NCBI GenBank assembly: GCA_029891385.1
Contig: CM057224.1
Location: 36,771,005-36,835,004, forward strand
DNA length: 64,000 nucleotides
Origin: Erythroxylum novogranatense
Lineage: Eukaryota > Streptophyta > Magnoliopsida > Malpighiales > Erythroxylaceae
Reading direction: 5' to 3'
The notes beneath the pieces are model-generated. The model saw only the letters and a program-made list of their open reading frames with translations, was not told the DNA's origin and searched no databases. Numbering within the stretch: the stretch's first letter is position 1; each line of letters begins with the position of its first letter. Of this stretch, positions 61,201-64,000 are shown piece by piece. A program made the translations under genes and the position numbers.

Positions 61201-62870
61201 TTCGTATATTCCAGTAATGAAAAGGCCACCAGATCTGTGGGTTACAGGGTCTACCCGTGTGGTTTCACACGGCCTGTGTTTTGACACTCAAAATGATAAA
61301 ATATATTTTTGGAGTCTTCATGAAAGTTATAAATATAGAAGTCCTCTTCGAAACCATTCTAAGGTGACATTAATCCAACATTTCTAGCGAAAGTTATGCT
61401 AATTGTCCCGAAACATGTCTAATATGATTGAAGACAAATGCACGTTTGATTCTTTTGACCATAACTTCATCATCCGACCTCCAAATGAAGTGATTCTTAA
61501 GCTATTAGATTCCTAACACATTTTTCTATCTTTCCATAAAATTTTATAGCTTTTGGTCTTGATTTGAAAAAGATTGATGGAAAGAAAGCGAGGAATCGGT
61601 TGTGAGAGCATAGCAGAGTTATAAACATACTTTAGTTTTTTAAGCATATATTGATTAATATAACTCCGAATGAGATGATTTTTATTTCAAAATGAACTAG
61701 AGACATGGAGCTACAATTGTTCTGAAGAAGTTAATTTGTGATTTTGGTGTTTGACTGGTGGGGACATGCCACTCTTGTAGGGTGATGGCTAATGAGGGTT
61801 CATGGAAATAACTCTTTAGGATAATACGTTCACGTTTTATGACTTCGAATGTTAGGCTCTGGAAATGAGATCCAAAATGAGGGTTGAGGATTGAGGAAGA
61901 ACAACAAATAATGTTGGGCTAGAATTGAAGAAAATCGAAAATTTGAAAAATTTATTATCACTTTTTAAGTTTGAGTTATAATTGAAAAAAACTGAAAGCT
62001 TAAGCATTTAATTGCTATTTTTAAAGTTAGAATTATAATGAAAAATTGACAAAAATTGAGTTTTTTGGTAATTAACTCTTAACTTTTAAGACTTATCTCA
62101 TTTAAATATTTTTTAATTTGATAAATTAAATTTTATCTTAAAAATCGGAGAAAAGGTAAGAAATTTAAAGTTTAAAATTGATTAATTTACTAAAATTGTT
62201 TAATATAAATTATAGAAAATATTATATTAAATTCAAAATTGATCAATTTTATTTATTTTGTTTGTTTGTTTGTTTGTTTGTTTATTTATTTATTTATTTA
62301 TTTATTATTATTATTATGATTATATGTTCTATGTTTTTATTAAATTTATAAATTTAGTTTTTGTAAAATTAAATATCTAAAATCTAAATTTTCATTAAAA
62401 TATTCAAAAATACTAAGATATAATGCTCATGTCCTCTTTTTTTTTTAAATCATACTCTTATAAGTTATTTTATACATAAACAGTTAATTTTATCAAACAT
62501 CTTTAACAAATAATGATATTATCTCACGATCAAATTAATTGATATAATCCATTATTTGTCAACTATTATAGAATCAACTAACAACTAATACAGTTAATGA
62601 TTACCAAACATAATCTATCGCTTTGTTTAATAAATAGTTTATCAATTATTTTTTAATTACTTGACACAAGTTAATTATTTAACTATCTTAAAAAGTTAAT
62701 AAATATATTTAATAAATGACTGATTAGTTCACTTATTTAACCTCAACAAGTTAATTTTATTTTAGAAAAGCTCCATAGGCTGATATTCCACCTAAAATTA
62801 GTAGGGAAAAACCCTTTATTATTTCCAAAACTTGAGGGGTCAAACTATTAATGCACTTATACTTAATACC
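61201..62870. other. Older repeat, right part, then A/T-rich DNA
   Basis: Once the copia element is removed, 49828 joins 61201. The text around the joint (GGTTACAGGGTC on both sides, then CGTGTGGTTTCACACGG) looks like an LTR of an older retroelement. From about 61950 onward it is A/T-rich. TTTG and TTTA microsatellites at 62258-62312 are the only distinct structure. Confidence 0.4.
62258..62312. repeat. Compound TTTG-TTTA-TTA microsatellite
   Basis: Five to six TTTG units, then six to seven TTTA units, then TTA units, showing stepwise mutation of the repeat unit. Confidence 0.9.
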
Positions 62871-63184
62871 TCTGTTTTTAAACTCGAACCGGACCGACCG
62901 GTGATCGGTTAGTGGTTCGATCCGATTTATCCCTCACAAGCGGTATTCAATTGACCCAGTCTGAACCGGTCAATTGATCGATTGGATCAGTCCGGTCCGA
63001 CCGATTAGACAATTTTTTTATTTTTTTAATTTTTAAATATTTTTAATATTATATATAATTAAATATAATTATTACATAATTATTACGTCACACTGGTTCA
63101 ACCGGTGGTTGAACCGATCGAACCGATCAAACCGATGACTAATAAGACCACCGATTCGATGACCGGTCCGAATTTCAGAACATT
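62871..63184. mobile_element. MULE-like MITE with 9-bp target duplication
   Basis: CTTAATACC occurs at 62862-62870 and 63185-63193. The ends are inverted: GTTTTTAAACTCGAACCGG on the left, and on the opposite strand GTTCTGAAATTCGGACCGG at the right. The subterminal regions are dense in ACCGGT/GATCGGTT palindromic motifs around an A/T-rich core. No coding sequence. Confidence 0.75.
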
Positions 63185-63193
63185 CTTAATACC

Positions 63194-63881
63194 AATGCTT
63201 TTGATTTTTCCGGAATTCTGCGTATTGCAATAAACGATTAATGCAAATACGAATCCATGTCCTTTAGCGATGGTCCCACGAAAACAACTTAATTGACCTT
63301 TTGGTTTCTTCTAACATAAAACACGCCAACCCAACATTGTATGCTTTATAACAATAAACATTTCATAATATTTTAATTATGCTAATTATTGTATAATGAT
63401 ATTATAAATAATTCAAACTAAAATTCATGCTTGTAAAACTTTAACCATAAAGTAAGTTTTAGAGTAATTTTTATTAATGAAATAAGTTTTCTTATTATGA
63501 AATAAAAAATATCTTATGTTGACAAAAATTTTAAAAATATTTTTATGTTTTTATTAGAGTTCAAAACTTATTTTTTGAAAAATTAAATATATAACCGTAA
63601 TCTTATAATCTTTTAAATCAGATTATGCCATTTTATACTCAAACAGTTAATACTAAATAATTAATTTTATCAAATATTTTTAATAAATACGAAATATTAT
63701 CTCCTGATAAAATCAACTACTGAAATAATTACTTGTTCACCGCTGTTGACCGTAGTTTGTTACAAGTCAGGTTCATCAAGATCCACATTTCCCCCTCACA
63801 TCTGAAATTACTGTCGACACAAATGGAGTAAGACATGATTCAACAATTACGAGTTTGGACATGGAACTATACAAGATTATA
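63194..63881. other. A/T-rich spacer near the right edge
   Basis: No gene was seen. The part after 63740 has more balanced composition and may be the 3' UTR of the possible gene at the edge. Confidence 0.35.
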
Positions 63882-64000
63882 TCAACCTTGGGGGGGATGA
63901 AGATCAGGAAGGTGAGCACAGACACAGAACCTCATCCATCTCTTTTTATCAGCGTATGTAAGACAAGGCTGCATCACAAGCCCAATTGCTATGGCTGCAA
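63882..64000 (-). CDS. Possible last exon of a gene running off the window
   Basis: The minus strand is open from the edge for 39 codons (AAIAIGLVMQPCLTYADKKR, then WMRFCVCAHLPDLHPPQG) to a TGA at 63882. Composition changes here from A/T-rich to balanced, as at gene ends. I recognise no family, and the frame is short enough to be chance. Confidence 0.3.
   Translation of the reverse strand, partial: AAIAIGLVMQPCLTYADKKRWMRFCVCAHLPDLHPPQG

Overview
This is a plant nuclear sequence, almost certainly from a eudicot. Genes are spliced and widely spaced in A/T-rich DNA full of nested transposon relics. One gene encodes a plastid-targeted Clp protease subunit. Another is a complete CYCLOPS/IPD3 gene of the common symbiosis pathway. 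CYCLOPS is lost from lineages that cannot form arbuscular mycorrhiza (Brassicaceae, for example), so the organism is probably a mycorrhizal host. I cannot name the species from sequence alone.

Six gene models could be rebuilt by hand with consistent reading phase. They are: (1) 4356-8835 (+), a 289-aa membrane protein of unknown function; (2) 9654-14662 (-), CYCLOPS/IPD3 in 11 coding exons, 523 aa; (3) 18617-19107 (+), a bacterial-type ribosomal protein S17, 101 aa, probably organellar; (4) 26539-29035 (-), plastid CLPP4, 290 aa; (5) 35518-36894 (-), a 260-aa ankyrin-repeat protein; (6) 43034-45245 (-), a 169-aa penta-EF-hand-like calcium-binding protein in 10 coding exons. A possible last exon of a seventh gene touches the right edge.

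The rest is mostly mobile DNA. The left end (1-4.1 kb) holds a decayed Ty1-copia remnant, a hAT-like MITE and two LINE 3' ends. The upstream region of S17 is a triplicated ~200-bp segment. One copy also carries a truncated S17 start and was later split by a MULE-type element with a 9-bp target duplication.

CLPP4 is flanked by two elements of one family in mirror-image orientation, at about 21.5-25.45 kb and 29.76-32.67 kb. Each has related inverted termini, a long TTA microsatellite, and a cargo of broken host-gene pieces. The left cargo is TIME FOR COFFEE-like. The right cargo is importin-9-like joined to a CDK-like kinase piece. This looks like an undescribed gene-capturing transposon family.

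Further right are two tRNA-derived SINEs with clear target duplications (17 and 12 bp), a very old Ty1-copia pol relic (39.9-41.6 kb) and a LINE relic (45.5-46.3 kb). The right third is dominated by an 11.4-kb Ty1-copia element (49829-61195). It has matching LTRs, a tRNA-iMet primer site, a CACTG target duplication and a mutated gag-pol. A second copy of its LTR is inserted in it backwards. This element itself sits in an older repeat. The last 3 kb hold microsatellites and a MULE-like MITE.

No rRNA, functional tRNA, CRISPR or prokaryotic operon was found. The genes do not form a pathway; they are independent housekeeping and signalling genes.
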